Shown here: positions 39,401 to 51,500 of the stretch, piece by piece
Layout: each line of letters starts with the position of its first letter
Numbering within the stretch: the stretch's first letter is position 1
Source: Baylisascaris procyonis
Lineage: Eukaryota > Nematoda > Chromadorea > Rhabditida > Ascarididae
NCBI GenBank assembly: GCA_037389465.1
Contig: JAZARR010000095.1
Span: 2,738,001-2,802,000, forward strand
Direction: 5' to 3'
DNA: 64,000 nucleotides
Translations under genes and position numbers: made by a program
Notes under the pieces: generated by a model
Told to the model about the DNA's origin: nothing
The model's input: the letters and a program-made list of their open reading frames with translations, nothing else
The model's database searches: none

Positions 39401-39449
39401 CAATTGCATCAGTGTGGAGGAGCTTGAGCGACAGTTCGCGACCAATTGA
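30278..39449 (+). CDS. ifet-1: eIF4E transporter 4E-T (EIF4ENIF1 family), 16 exons
   Basis: A translational repressor that binds eIF4E and DDX6-type helicases and acts in P-bodies and germ granules. Exons: 30278-30423, 30916-31112, 31856-31956, 32177-32311, 32429-32531, 33064-33187, 33738-34081, 34553-34658, 34979-35199, 35625-35834, 36474-36865, 37200-37468, 37655-37746, 37866-38099, 38727-38907, 39334-39449. About 990 codons, the usual 4E-T length. Residues 22-28 are YTRDELL, the YxxxxLphi eIF4E-binding motif, followed by SSQRPSYLSNEFD and LSPQRRAFSSGC. Exon 6 has MPEWLNDGPTS then IELKGFDD, the Cup-homology helicase-binding region. Later parts are Ser/Pro-rich (GSRLSRFF), then Gln/Ala/Met-rich. 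SAFMPTSVMRQM is a conserved late block, and the end is SVEELERQFATN. All phases match except exon 5 to 6; the starts of exons 5 and 9 are also uncertain. The symbol is by homology to the C. elegans gene. Confidence 0.93.
33064..33187 (+). CDS. ifet-1: 4E-T exon 6, Cup-homology (DDX6-binding) region
   Basis: Read in phase 0 from TTTTCAG/AGT. It encodes SRTYATPSSGDEKMPEWL, then NDGPTS and IELKGFDDEQ. The order EPEWF..GPTS..IEL.GFDD is the core of the region in vertebrate 4E-T that contacts the DEAD-box helicase DDX6. The exon ends in phase 1 at C/GTAAAC and joins exon 7 cleanly (KTK-R-PSPVKNKRETV). Confidence 0.9.
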
Positions 39450-40544
39450 CGTTGGCATCAGCTCACATTTCACTCCATCTTCGGTGTCTCGCTTACGAGT
39501 ATGCTCACCCGTTATTACTATTTTAATAGCGTAACATTTGTTAACGTTTCTCTTTTTTTTTTCTGCCTCCATATTGTTTTGATATATAGCCCACGAATAT
39601 ACCCTTTATATTTATAATTTATTATTAGCTGGTTGCTGCTTCTGCATTATCTCTTTGATGTATTTACCTTTTGTAAATATAGGGCTGCAGCAGTTGTCGG
39701 CAACAATTTGTTCATATTGCTGTGAGTAAGCAATGTTGCATGTGGTGTGCTGCTAATTACTTCGCTTGATCGTGATATTTGATGCGTCGAATCTTATGTA
39801 TTCCCGTGCCCCGATCAGCAATTCACTCGCTATCAGTTTTATGTGCCCGCAGGGCATTTCTTGCCCATCTGCTCGTCGTCGATCCATATTATTTGACCGA
39901 ATCTTGTTGGCTAATTGTGTTGATTTACTCGCATTTTCTGATAAGATTTTTTCTTTCAATTCCAGTTTCAAATGTATACATTTTTTTGTGGCACACTGAC
40001 TGATGTTATGTCCCCCCTTCCCTAAAGAATTGATTTTTTTTTTTTTGTTTGATTGCTCATAATATTGATGTGCGTTGTATGTGTTGTACGCATCGAGGGT
40101 TCTAATTTTTGACTGAAGCGTTTATCGTTTTTTTCTTTGTTTTTTTTCTCCAACTCGCAGTTTGTTATATTGCGTGAATTTATTTTTGTTTATTATTATT
40201 ATTATTTTTAAATTTGAAGAACACATCGGCGGTATTGTTATTTATGTGCTATCGCAAACGCCTTAGATTTTTGTTTGTTTTTTTTTTCGTTTCCTTCAAT
40301 TTGGTATACCCATGTTGCACAATCCCTGTCTGTATTGTTTCGTGTGTTTTTAAATTTCTCTTTTTTTTTTCTTTCAAATTTGATAGCACTTAATTGTGTA
40401 TCCGATGTGGAGGTGAGGATCGTTTTTTCTTTGTTAAGAGGTACCTGCAGGCTGGGTATCTCTTTGAAGAGGTTCATTATCGAGTAAACGGATATTCAGA
40501 GGGCTAATTTTTGATTGATTATAAGTTTTTATCCAGTTTCATTT

Positions 40545-40550
40545 AATAAA
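40545..40550 (+). terminator. Candidate poly(A) signal of 4E-T
   Basis: AATAAA about 1.1 kb after the 4E-T stop, at the end of a T-rich stretch that could be 3' UTR. A second AATAAA is at 40837-40842. An intronic one at about 38604, before exon 15 sequence, could give a short isoform. Confidence 0.35.
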
Positions 40551-41264
40551 TTCCTGAATCGATTGTGGTATGCGATTTTTTTGGCTCCATTGGGGGTGGG
40601 GGAAAAGGGTGAACCCGTGAAGGGTAAATGATATGAGGTTGGTTCACGAAATGTTTTAGATGGTGATGATACATATTGGTTATCGCGCATTGTTAGACGC
40701 AATTGATCGCAAAACTTTTGAAATTGCTTTCTTGCTGTTCTCAGCCTCTTTCTTTCTTTTTTCTCTCTTTCTATTGTTTCCTCTTCGACTCATTTAACTG
40801 TTTTAAGCGTTTTTCTGCGATCTAACATTTACACAGAATAAAGCTGTTCACTTTGATAATCCAATTATATTCGATGCAAATTTCAATTAGCACTTTTGAG
40901 GTATAGTTTTCCTGGAGAGAGGTAGAAATGAAGGGATGGAGAGAGGAGCTAGACGAAAGATGTAAAGTTTGTGAAAGTTTAGATGTGTTCTGTATTTGGC
41001 TGCTGTAAATGTTAGCGCTTATTGATAAAGGACGATGATTTATGCATAGTTAAAGCAAGAGTTGAGAAGGATAGAGGGAGTGACATAAAGAAAGGTCATA
41101 GAACTAAATAAAAAGAAATCTTTTAATTGGAAATGTAGCACCGATTAACGTATTTCAGAAGATATGTTTGCATTATGCGTTTTCAACAAAGTGAGGAGAC
41201 AAGTAGATGAGGCCTACTTTTAATGTAATATTCTTTTTCATATTTAAATAACCAGTTTCTTTAT

Positions 41265-41345
41265 TTCTTTCGATATTGATGGTCAACTGTGGTCAGTGAT
41301 GGTCAGTTTCTTTCGATATTCACCATTCTGATGGTCAACTGCAGT
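41265..41345 (+). repeat. Imperfect local duplication
   Basis: TTTCTTTCGATATT and GATGGTCAACTG each occur twice about 50 bp apart, showing a short imperfect duplication downstream of the 4E-T poly(A) candidates. Confidence 0.6.
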
Positions 41346-43591
41346 GATCGTTACTTCTATCATAAATTATATCTTATCTGGCTAATCATCAATTGTTTTC
41401 GATGTGCTCAAAGCAGCCACAGATATTTATGCAAGAAAGGATCACATAACTGCCTGAAGATCATATTCGAAACAAGATACTAATATAACGACCCTCATTT
41501 CCCTTCCACGAAGCAGTAAGCCTTCAAAGTGATAAATTTATGGGAACCTTGATGAATACCCTTAAAGCTTATAACTTTATAATTTATTAGACATTCTTCG
41601 AATATGCAGATTTTCTTCCAGTCATAATCGAATTCCGCCTCTTTAGATATTATAGAAGATGAAATGTAAAAAAAGTAAATAAAAGAAGTGAAACAAATAT
41701 TGCTGTCCTTATTATAAATGCATCCAACAGAGTTGATGAATAACTAAATAATTTCAAAATTCTTTAAATTAATCTAGTTATTGCTGACTATCAATTGCAA
41801 TCCTTCCTTTTTATAAGTCTGTGCAAATTTACGTATGCGAGCAGCCCTAAGTCCAATATTTATGTGAGTCTGTCTGTGTCTGTGAATGTCTGTTTGTCTG
41901 TGTGGGTCTATTGTTTCCGGATCCTATCTGTCCAATAGCAGCACTCTAAAATTATTGAAGCTCAAGTTACAAAATTAAATTGATATAATGTACACTTTGG
42001 AATGGAGTTCTATACAAATATTCTTGCTGATCTATCAATTTCAGAAGAACTCATGAATATTTGAAAGTACTAAGATGTAAAAAAAAACGAATCTTTTTTA
42101 TGGTTTATGTGAGCAATTGGATCATTGAAAGTACGAGTGAATGAATCCTCAGGTTTCATTTGTTGTTGCTAATTTATGGAGGCGGTTGGCCAAGCGAAGG
42201 AAGCCAACAATATTTTATGAACACATGTACAGTTCAACGATATTTTAATGCTTGTGCAAAATTTAGTTGAAAGAGAGCTTCATATGATTGACTCGTAATA
42301 ATGATACAAATTTAAAATCGCCAAGCAACGATTATACGCCAAAGGAAGTGATTTCTACAGTACTATATGTCGTAGTATACAGTAATTTAATAGCATAACG
42401 TCGTTAAATTCAGTATACGGTAATGTCATAAACAACGACCGGTTGCAATAATGCTACTGGGGAGTAGCATACGTTCCAGCTGTATCACATAACAAATAAA
42501 GCAATTTCTGTTATTGTTGTAAATGACCTCCTTCTCCGGAATATTTTATTCCATTCGTTTTGCAAACCTCCTCCCCCCCCCCACTCTCTTACGCTCCTTG
42601 CACTCATTCTACATGTACTTCATTTTTTCTAACTCCTACATTTCTCTACCTGAGCACTATCGCCCTCCCTCCTCCCTACTCACCATTTTCTGTTATTTCC
42701 GTCCTTCTTTCTCTTCGATAAGCTGTTGGTTCCCTTTTCTAAAATCCTCCAGAATTCATTTCTCCCACTTCAATATTCAAAAAGAGAGACAATGCACGAG
42801 AATAACCTTAAGAATATTTTAAAGGACTAAGCGAAATAAAAAAGTAGTTAGCAACACGTATAACTATAAAGAGCGAAAAAGAACGAGGATAGATGTGTGT
42901 CCCATCGAAGATCACCGCTCATAACCAGGATTTATGCTGGAACATTTCAACTGCTAGTCATGTGCTACTGACCAATCGCTAAGATGCATATAACTTTCAT
43001 TCCTCCTCCCATCTCTTCCCCCTCTCTGATTATGGGCTTAACAAAGATCAGTGAATACACACTTCGATAATAATAATACAATTGCATGAATGATAAACTC
43101 GTGATAAATGATAAACATTATTGTTCTTTATGCAAATGTGCATACAATATTGTGCATATTAAACAAAATTGGAAAGATTAGAAAGAAAAATTGCTTTATG
43201 AGAATAATCTAATTAAGGATAAGATGAAATTCAATTATCACTTAGTGCTTATTCAAGATCATTCTCGATTAGAGACGAACGATCAATGTGTTTCTTTATA
43301 TTCAAAATGTATTACCGTAAACAGTAATTAGAAACCCCTCCTTATTACGTATTTTAAAGAACCCTCGGTTAATAACGCTTTAAATAGAATGAATTTGCAT
43401 GAAGAAGTGCATATAATGCGATAGGAAATAAGAAAGGATTTTGCTTGCCAATATATCAATAATATAACTGAGACAATTAAGATTAAAGAATACTTCTTAG
43501 ATATTTGATGTTTGCCTAACGTTTCAATAATTTCGCTCAATTCAGGAAAAAAAAGAGAAATAAAACCAATAATATAATAGAAAAATATTCA

Positions 43592-43597
43592 TTTATT
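43592..43597 (-). terminator. Candidate poly(A) signal of ptl-1
   Basis: AATAAA on the minus strand about 390 nt after the ptl-1 stop. It also limits the gap to the convergent 4E-T gene. Confidence 0.45.
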
Positions 43598-43988
43598 GCA
43601 TCAAATTTAGTTTACAGATGCAAATATGAATAATTTAATTCCAAAACAATCAATTTAATTCGGTACTAATATGCTCTAATCGATAAATTTATCGTTGATA
43701 ATTTCAGTAGTGCTATTTTTACATCCATAGCCTTCAACCATATCTCTCTTAAATGCATTTCCTGAAAAATATTAGAGAAAAAGCTCAGTCAATCATAAAT
43801 TTTTTTTTTTAATAATAACAAATTAAACAACTGTACCAGTTTATATCTCCGTACGTTTTTTCTCTCTCCCCATGTATACTTCGTTATGAAACTTTTTCCA
43901 CGTACAAACAAATAAGCTGTATCGCCCATTATTTCCGGTATTTCAGATTTCGCATATGATGACGATCGTTTGCAACCAGTGATGAAAC

Positions 43989-44162
43989 TCATGAGATGCC
44001 AAGCACCTCATCGGCGGTGAGTGGATCCTTTGCGCCAGGCATTGTTTTATCTCTCGGTCGTGATGGTGACGATTTTCGACTATTGAGAGAGGTGTTTGAA
44101 GCACGTGAAGAAGCCACTCGTCCTCGAGCACTTTTTGATACGTCAACTCGATAATCGTCTAT
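43989..44162 (-). CDS. ptl-1: ptl-1 last exon, C-terminal tail
   Basis: 57 codons and stop, phase 0 start after TTTTTAG. Joined to repeat 5 it reads GGGNVN-IDDYRVDV, like GGGNKKIETHKLTF in tau, followed by a Ser/Arg-rich tail ending ADEVLGIS. AATAAA at 43592-43597 (minus) is a likely poly(A) signal about 390 nt later. Confidence 0.9.
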   Translation of the reverse strand: MDDYRVDVSKSARGRVASSRASNTSLNSRKSSPSRPRDKTMPGAKDPLTADEVLGIS

Positions 44163-45497
44163 CTAAAAATAGAATTATTGAAATTTTATAAAAGAATTTT
44201 AGGCCTTCCAGTAAGTAATCGATAAAATTCAAACAAATTCAATCGAACGTTTTCTATTGAAAATGTGCAATTCGATTGCTGAGGAAGAAGAATATAAGAT
44301 GTATAAAATTATAATATTTTGACTTGTCAATGCTAATGATCAATTCAAGTCATCGAAATTTGATTTTAAAAGTCATCTAAATTATTGCTCCTTTAAATTC
44401 TGCAACCGAAAATAGGTGAAGTGAAAATAAAAAAGAATTCATAAAAACTACAAAAAATATATCAATTGCGAAATCTTTTTAGTGCTTTTTATTTTATAAA
44501 CACTAAAACGATAGTGAGAATAGATATAAATGTTTGGCTAAAAAAAGGAAAATGATTTTCATAAATTCAAATTTATAAAAATACCAATCAATTAAAAGTT
44601 GTTTAAAATATATTTTTCATAGAAAAATAGAAACTTTCATGCAAAAAATTGAAAAAAATTGCTTTTCTCAAAGATAGGCATCATCGATTACAATTACGAA
44701 TTCATAAATAGCAAGCGAAAGCAAACGAAAAAAAAAAACAATGGCGAAGAAAATAACACAGAAAAACTTATATGAAAATGAAGGAAATGCACAATTGAAG
44801 CATAAATATTTATGGATCAAAATGAAAAAAATATTTCGATATAATTATTAATAGTATAAATTTTTATGATTTTTTCCTAAATTCTAGAAAAATTTCGTCT
44901 CATTCTATTTCGAACAATCTGATACTATTGATAATGATTATTTTTCACTAAGGAATAAATAAATAGCTTACTGAGACAATTTTATACCTTTGAGATGGGT
45001 TAAATTCTTTGAAGAATTCGAAAAGAAAAGGAGAAAGTTACTGAAAAAATTCATTATTGAAAGAAAAGAGAGATTTATGCTAAAGGAAACGACATCGCAC
45101 ATTAACATTGCCTCCACCGGGCACATGATTCGCGTTCTCCAACGAACCGACTTTGCTCTTCACGGAGCTCACATTTAATTTTTCACTGAATATCTGCAAA
45201 ATGTGAGAAAATTTCACAAATGTTCAATTCGATTCGAATGACTTTTCACAATCGACTTAAGACTATCCTATGTGACCGTGAAACCTAAAATTCAACTCTC
45301 GAAGAAAGTTACGCATCCAAAAAAAGAAAGGGATTTCAGGTGAAGACCGAATGTGGGACAAATTTTTGCATAAACTCTCTTTAAATTTATCTCTGTTTCG
45401 GATTTCTTCCTCTTCTGATATGCCATTCCACTAGAAATTCCCCCTCCCCCGTCACCTTTCTTTCTGAATATTTCCCTCTGTTCAACTTCTCTCCTTC

Positions 45498-45528
<31 letters not shown>

Positions 45529-48500
45529 CTCTCTGTCTTTTTCTCTATGATGAACTGAAATATCGAAGTCTTAAGGCAATGGATTCGAGATTTTAAATTT
45601 GTTTTCTTGAAATATTATTAAGAAACTATTATGATAACAAAATCAGATCGTTAAATAAAATGAAGAAAAATGCGCATAAACACAATAAAAAGAACAATCA
45701 TAAAATTCATTGGTGCTTATATTCATGTGTATACGGTATTATAAATATACTTAGCAGTGGTGCGAATTAATGCATGAAATATAATTCCTCATAGATGGGA
45801 AAAGATCGAAATAAACGAATATGAGTGAGTTGATTTATCGATTGCTTATTGAGACTTAAATTATTCTATTGATTGAATTATCTGATAGGAAATTATATTC
45901 GATATAGAATGAGGTAAGTGGATAGATGAAGTTATATTGAAGCGACATTTTATCGATCGGTTTTATTATTTAAAGCAATAAGCATCACATAAGCAAATAA
46001 ATCAATCTTAAACCGATGACAGCATCACGTGAGCAAATAAATAAGCTCATTTCTAAGCTGAGAAAATTTTGCATTCCCAAATAATCAATGAATAAATAAA
46101 TAATTTTAACTCTGTAAATAAAGTAGAAAGAACAAACCTTAATATCACCACCGGCAGGTTTATGTTTTATATTATCGGTTGATCCGACTTTGCTTTCAGC
46201 TTTCCATTCTAATTTTGCAGAAAAAATCTACAAAAATTTATATGTGAAATGAAAAAAAAAATTGTAAAAATTTGAGAAAAAAAATTATTGAACGCTGAAT
46301 GAAGAGAATATTTAGCGATAAATTTTTCAACGAAAAATTATTTTAACGAAGAAAAAAAAAACTAAAAAATACACTGAAAAAAATGTATACAGATTAATAG
46401 CAATTTCCTCTGAAGGTGCGGATTGGAATAAAGCTCATATTTTTGGTATATAATTATAAAAATGATATATAAAAGATGGTGATTGTTTATTGCCAACGTC
46501 CGATGTTTCCACTATGACCTTCGATAAGATATCATTGCGTTATAAAAACAACAGAACAGATGAGATTATGTTCTAAAAGCTGTAAAGCTTTAAATAATTC
46601 AGTATTGAAAGTGTTCTCATAGCTAGCAAATTATTATTATTATTCCTTAATAAGCATCCAATATATGAATAATAAGTTACTAAAATAAAAACAAAGGCTT
46701 TCAAATTCTACACAAAGAGATGACATAAGTATGCAAATAACAAGTTCGGCATCTTTATGTCGGTTCGACTAGGCAGAAAGAACACCGCAAAGAGTTGAAA
46801 GAAAAAAAGAGAACGATCACTCATAGTTATAATTGAAACGACAATAAAATAGACAAAAATATTTAAAAAAATAATCGAAAATTTGAACTTTGCAGTTGCA
46901 AAAAATATGCGATTATACATTAAAAAAAAACGTTGCATAACAAAGGTGCAAATATTCCACATACCTTTACATTACCTCCAGGTGGTCTATGCGTTACGTT
47001 ATCAAGGGAACCAATCTTCGATTGCGCTTTCCACTCTAATTTTTGTGTTGGAATCTAAAAATTCGACAATACTATAGCATGAAATGATTGAGAAAAAAGC
47101 ATCTTAAGGTGTAAAATTATATAATGCAATAGCGGAAACGCTAAAAAATTAAATGTGAAAAATAATTTATTCGACTCCATTCGTTTAGAATAGTAAAAAT
47201 AACACAATTCCGATTGAATTCGGCTTAACAATTTCACCATTTAACGTGCTATGGAAAATAGTTTTTAAAAATCGAAAACTATATAATTTGCATATAATTT
47301 ATTTTTTTAAACGTATATTCTAAATTGTTTTATAAAGTGCTTGATTGCAATTCCTCAAAGGCTGCAAATTTGAATATTTCACAGCCCATCAAATTTATCG
47401 ATAGTCGAAGAGTTTTGTAGAAAGACCTATCGATTTAGACTCATTCAGAAAATCACCAATTTGATTGCTTATCATTTGCGTAATATCACTAAGAAGTAAT
47501 GTAATCAATATTCGAATAGCCAATATAGTAATACAAAATGCGAATTGCTGTGTACCCTATGGCAAGATTTGAGTTATCGTAGCAAGAATAGAGTGACGAT
47601 GTGGTTTTAATTCAATTGTTACTGTAACTTTCATAGTCTTAATTTACTAGGACAAGCTACTTTCACTGTACAACATATTACCGATGAGGTATATTATAAT
47701 TGTGAGCATCAATGAACCTTTTTGGCGGATTGTGATCGTTTGTGTTCATTTCGAGAGTCGATTCGGGGTTTAGCGTTCGAACTAAAATCGGTTCTTCGAT
47801 TCTCGATTACGACATGACCACCTCCTTAACTTCAATTTATTGTTATTAGACTGACTTTCATATAGTCGTTATAACAATTTTTTTCGTTTTAATAAACTTT
47901 TTCGTCATAGTAAACTTTTGTTCAACGAGCCTTTTCACCAGATAGGTAAGTGCGGTATTATGACGTTACACCTATATAGGGTTTTTTCTTCGCAGGATCA
48001 ATTATTTCAGAGAAGTTTGCATTGTAAGAGGAAAGAAACTGGGGGTAGAAAAGAAAACTCGGGGGGGGGGGGGAGGGGAGGGAGTGGTAGGAGGGAGGAG
48101 AAGAACGAAGAAATGCGGACAGGAAGGAGGCGTTTTTACATACTTCAGTTGTGGTCGGATTAAATTCTTCTAAAAAATAAAATAAAACAGCAGAAAAGAT
48201 TAAACTTTCTGCGCAGAAATTTTTCGTGAAAAATCATAGGGAACTTCTCGAGTTTTCATGAATTAAAACATTTTTAGAAAAGTGAAGCAATAGTCCCCCC
48301 GTATCTGGGCCCTTTACATATAATGTTATAAGGAAATAGATACATGCATGAACTGTCCTATATTAGCCACGAAGCAAACAACTCGTCTCCTGATTCGTCT
48401 TACCTCCCACCCCCAAGAAACCAGCGCCGCCCGAGTTCTTGAACCATCAACATATAAAGAACACTTAAAGAGTTGAGGATTTAAGTGTATTACCTAATCC

Positions 48501-51500
48501 TTTATGAGCAATTTGCATATCTATGAGAGTGTTATACAACTGCTAAAAGAATGCTGTAAATATTTATAAGGAACTTGAAATAAGCGTTGTTCTACCCTTA
48601 ACAATGAATATTCATACGAATTTCAGACTGCTATTTCCTTTTGGCTGTCGTGCTATGCATCAATCGATTTATGGTGCTCATAGAAGCACTAAAAGGTGCA
48701 CGTTTGCATAGTGAAATTGTGCAAGAGCCGCTTCTCGCAAACGAAGCAAATATGTGAAAACGCAAATACGCAATAATCCTGCATTAGCTTCACTTCACTT
48801 CTATCAGTATAAAATAGGGATTCGTATGACGAGACCCTCCCACCAACGAGATAATTCTATTCATAAACATTTTCAAATTTATGCCTTCAATCATCGCCCC
48901 AATTCAGATATATTTATGAATGAGTGAATGTCATTCGTTATGATATGATAACATTCCTTCATAAATGATAACGTTTCGTTCAATGATCATTATTTGATAA
49001 GAAATAATCGCTCTTGCAATTCCACTTTTTTACTTTTGAAAAAAAAAATTCAACTCTTTTTTATAGATTCATTGCATACAAAAATATAAATTCATTGTTG
49101 AATATTTAATCCTTATAAAAATTCCATAGATTCTCATCATTCACACATTTTTATCACCTATGCAAAAAAAAAATTCCATGCATCCTTATCATCTATCTTA
49201 TCATTTATATAAAAAATTCTATACGCCTTAATCATCTAATCGCTCTTTCTTAGTAATGAATTATTTTTTTTTTAAATTTTTCATTCACCTGCATAAATAT
49301 TTCAAGTGAGGCATACATGAATAACAATGCGATCAATCAATATTTAATATCTTCTTCATATTCGATAATGTGAAATCGAAAATAAAAATCAATATAAAAA
49401 TGACGTCATTGAAAAATAAAAAATAGTGATTTCAGTTCTAAAGTGAATTTCTGAGGTTACTATCTAATCATATTCTTTACGAAACTTTTTTAAGACGATG
49501 AGGGGAAGAATTTTTTGATTAAAAAATAATATTTAAAAGATTTGCATAAAGAAAGAAATGTTTGCGTAATTTTTTTCAAGTATATTTCATTTCAATATTC
49601 TTACGACAATCATCTTCGAATAAATAATGAGCTTTAAGTGAAAATAGGAAATTAACTTATATAGACATGAAATTGACTTATATGCAATGAAATTCGCAAC
49701 AATAGATATAAATTGATTATAATAATTAGAAAAAGAAGATATTTAAGTCTATGAAATTCGTTAATTTTGACGAAACTCATGCTTATGTAAAACGCTTATT
49801 ACATCAATTTATAGAACTTTATAAATCATCTTCAGCCGGGGTATTATTGGCCAATTTCTATGGATTTTGGCCAATGCTGATCAATTTGACAATTTTTGTC
49901 ACCTTGGTCAAATTGAATCAATTGTTTAACTTTAACATTTTTAGGAATTAAAGTCCCTATAAATCGAAAACGTGTTTTTTTTTGTTTAGCTTCATAAAAT
50001 TATGCAGAGTATCAATTTGGCAGTAATAACTTTTAGAAAAAACAAAGATTCAGTGAACGAAACAAGTTTCGACTCCCGGCATACAATTATTTCTCTTTTC
50101 TAGGCTCAATATTGTTTCTTTCCGTGCGATCAATAAAATAGGCGCAAATAATTTTCAATGTGAATGATTCACACGAAAATTGTCTTCTTTAGAAGCAGAA
50201 AAAGCAAATCTCCCAATCGCAAATATGCGCATTGCAAGCTCATTTATTGCGACGGCAAACATTGCGAACGGGTTATAAGCGAATTTCGGCAACAATTTGA
50301 AATCGCTATACAGCGCATTCTCGTATTGTTGAAGAAATTTTTCAAAAAATTTAAAAACGATACAAAAACATTGATTCAGGGAAATATGTATTGCGGTATT
50401 TATCTAAAATTTCCATGCGTGTCCAGATTTTTTTGTGACATTTTTCAAAATTTTTTCCTCATTCAGTTTTTTTTGCATTAAAGAGTTGCTACGATGGGTG
50501 ATAAATTAACTGATATGAAACATATGTTCACATGAAGATTGGTGTTCTTTGCGAGTCATTTTTTTTTTCAAATTCTGCTAACTTTTTTTTTGCTTTTTTC
50601 CTATTTTTTTCTCATTCACAATTCTCCTTTTTTCGAATGCGTTAAGAAAAACTAAAAAAATTTATGTCTAAAACCTACGAATCGTAGAATTTTGTTTATA
50701 CTTTACTTTACTTTATAATTTCATACTAACGAAAATATCTACAGCTTTTCTTGTTCACATATTTGACTCTATACGCCATTAAGCTCTCAACTATGTCGAT
50801 ATGGTAACAACACTTTTCTTTAGAAAATTAAAGAAAGTGAAATTAAACGACGCCCCCCAAGGGTAATAATATTGAAAAGAATTCGGCAAACATAAACAAT
50901 TCCCACTGTTTCAATCTGCATATAACAATTCTGATGCTCTCATAGATGAGAATTTCTATCATTGTTTCAAAATCTCATAAAACACATAAATTGTAATATT
51001 CGAGTGCTTTTGAGTGGCTAAAGTTTGTCTAATAAAATAGTGACTATTGAAATGAATGTATAACTCGAAAGATTAAAAACTATTTTTTATACTTGAGATT
51101 TTCAGTAAAACATATACGAAAAGTGATTCCTTACAATTGAAGAGTAAATAAAACTAAAAGCGCGCCTCATCTACTCCCTACAAGAAGGTTATTTCACTTA
51201 CATATACAACAATCTATACGTTTGGGATATTTATACATCAATTTATTAATTAAAAAAAGTTTTTTAAATCGAATTTTCAATTAGAATTTGGCCATTATTG
51301 GGAATTAAAGTGTCTAAAGGAAATCACTCCATCGTTTAGGGGCTATAGTTGTTCTAGCGAAAGACAAGTTTTATTTTTGAAGGACGAGAAAAATAGATAT
51401 GACATCTTTTTGCGATATGTTTCAAGTAGAAAATAAAAAGATGCCCGAAGGCTATCTAACTCATTTATGAACATACTTCCGACTATGCAGCCTAGACTCT

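Larger units (their letters stand above)
39450..43988. other. 3' UTRs and convergent intergenic DNA
   Basis: The first 1.1-1.4 kb is T-rich and fits a 4E-T 3' UTR ending at one of two AATAAA signals. From 43988 down to 43592 fits the ptl-1 3' UTR. Between them no gene is seen, only low-complexity DNA and a C/T-rich patch near 42570-42720. Confidence 0.55.

Noticed and set aside
43789..43992. 67-codon minus ORF whose ATG overlaps the ptl-1 stop
   Set aside because: Lies in the 3' UTR, no homology; the overlap is probably chance.
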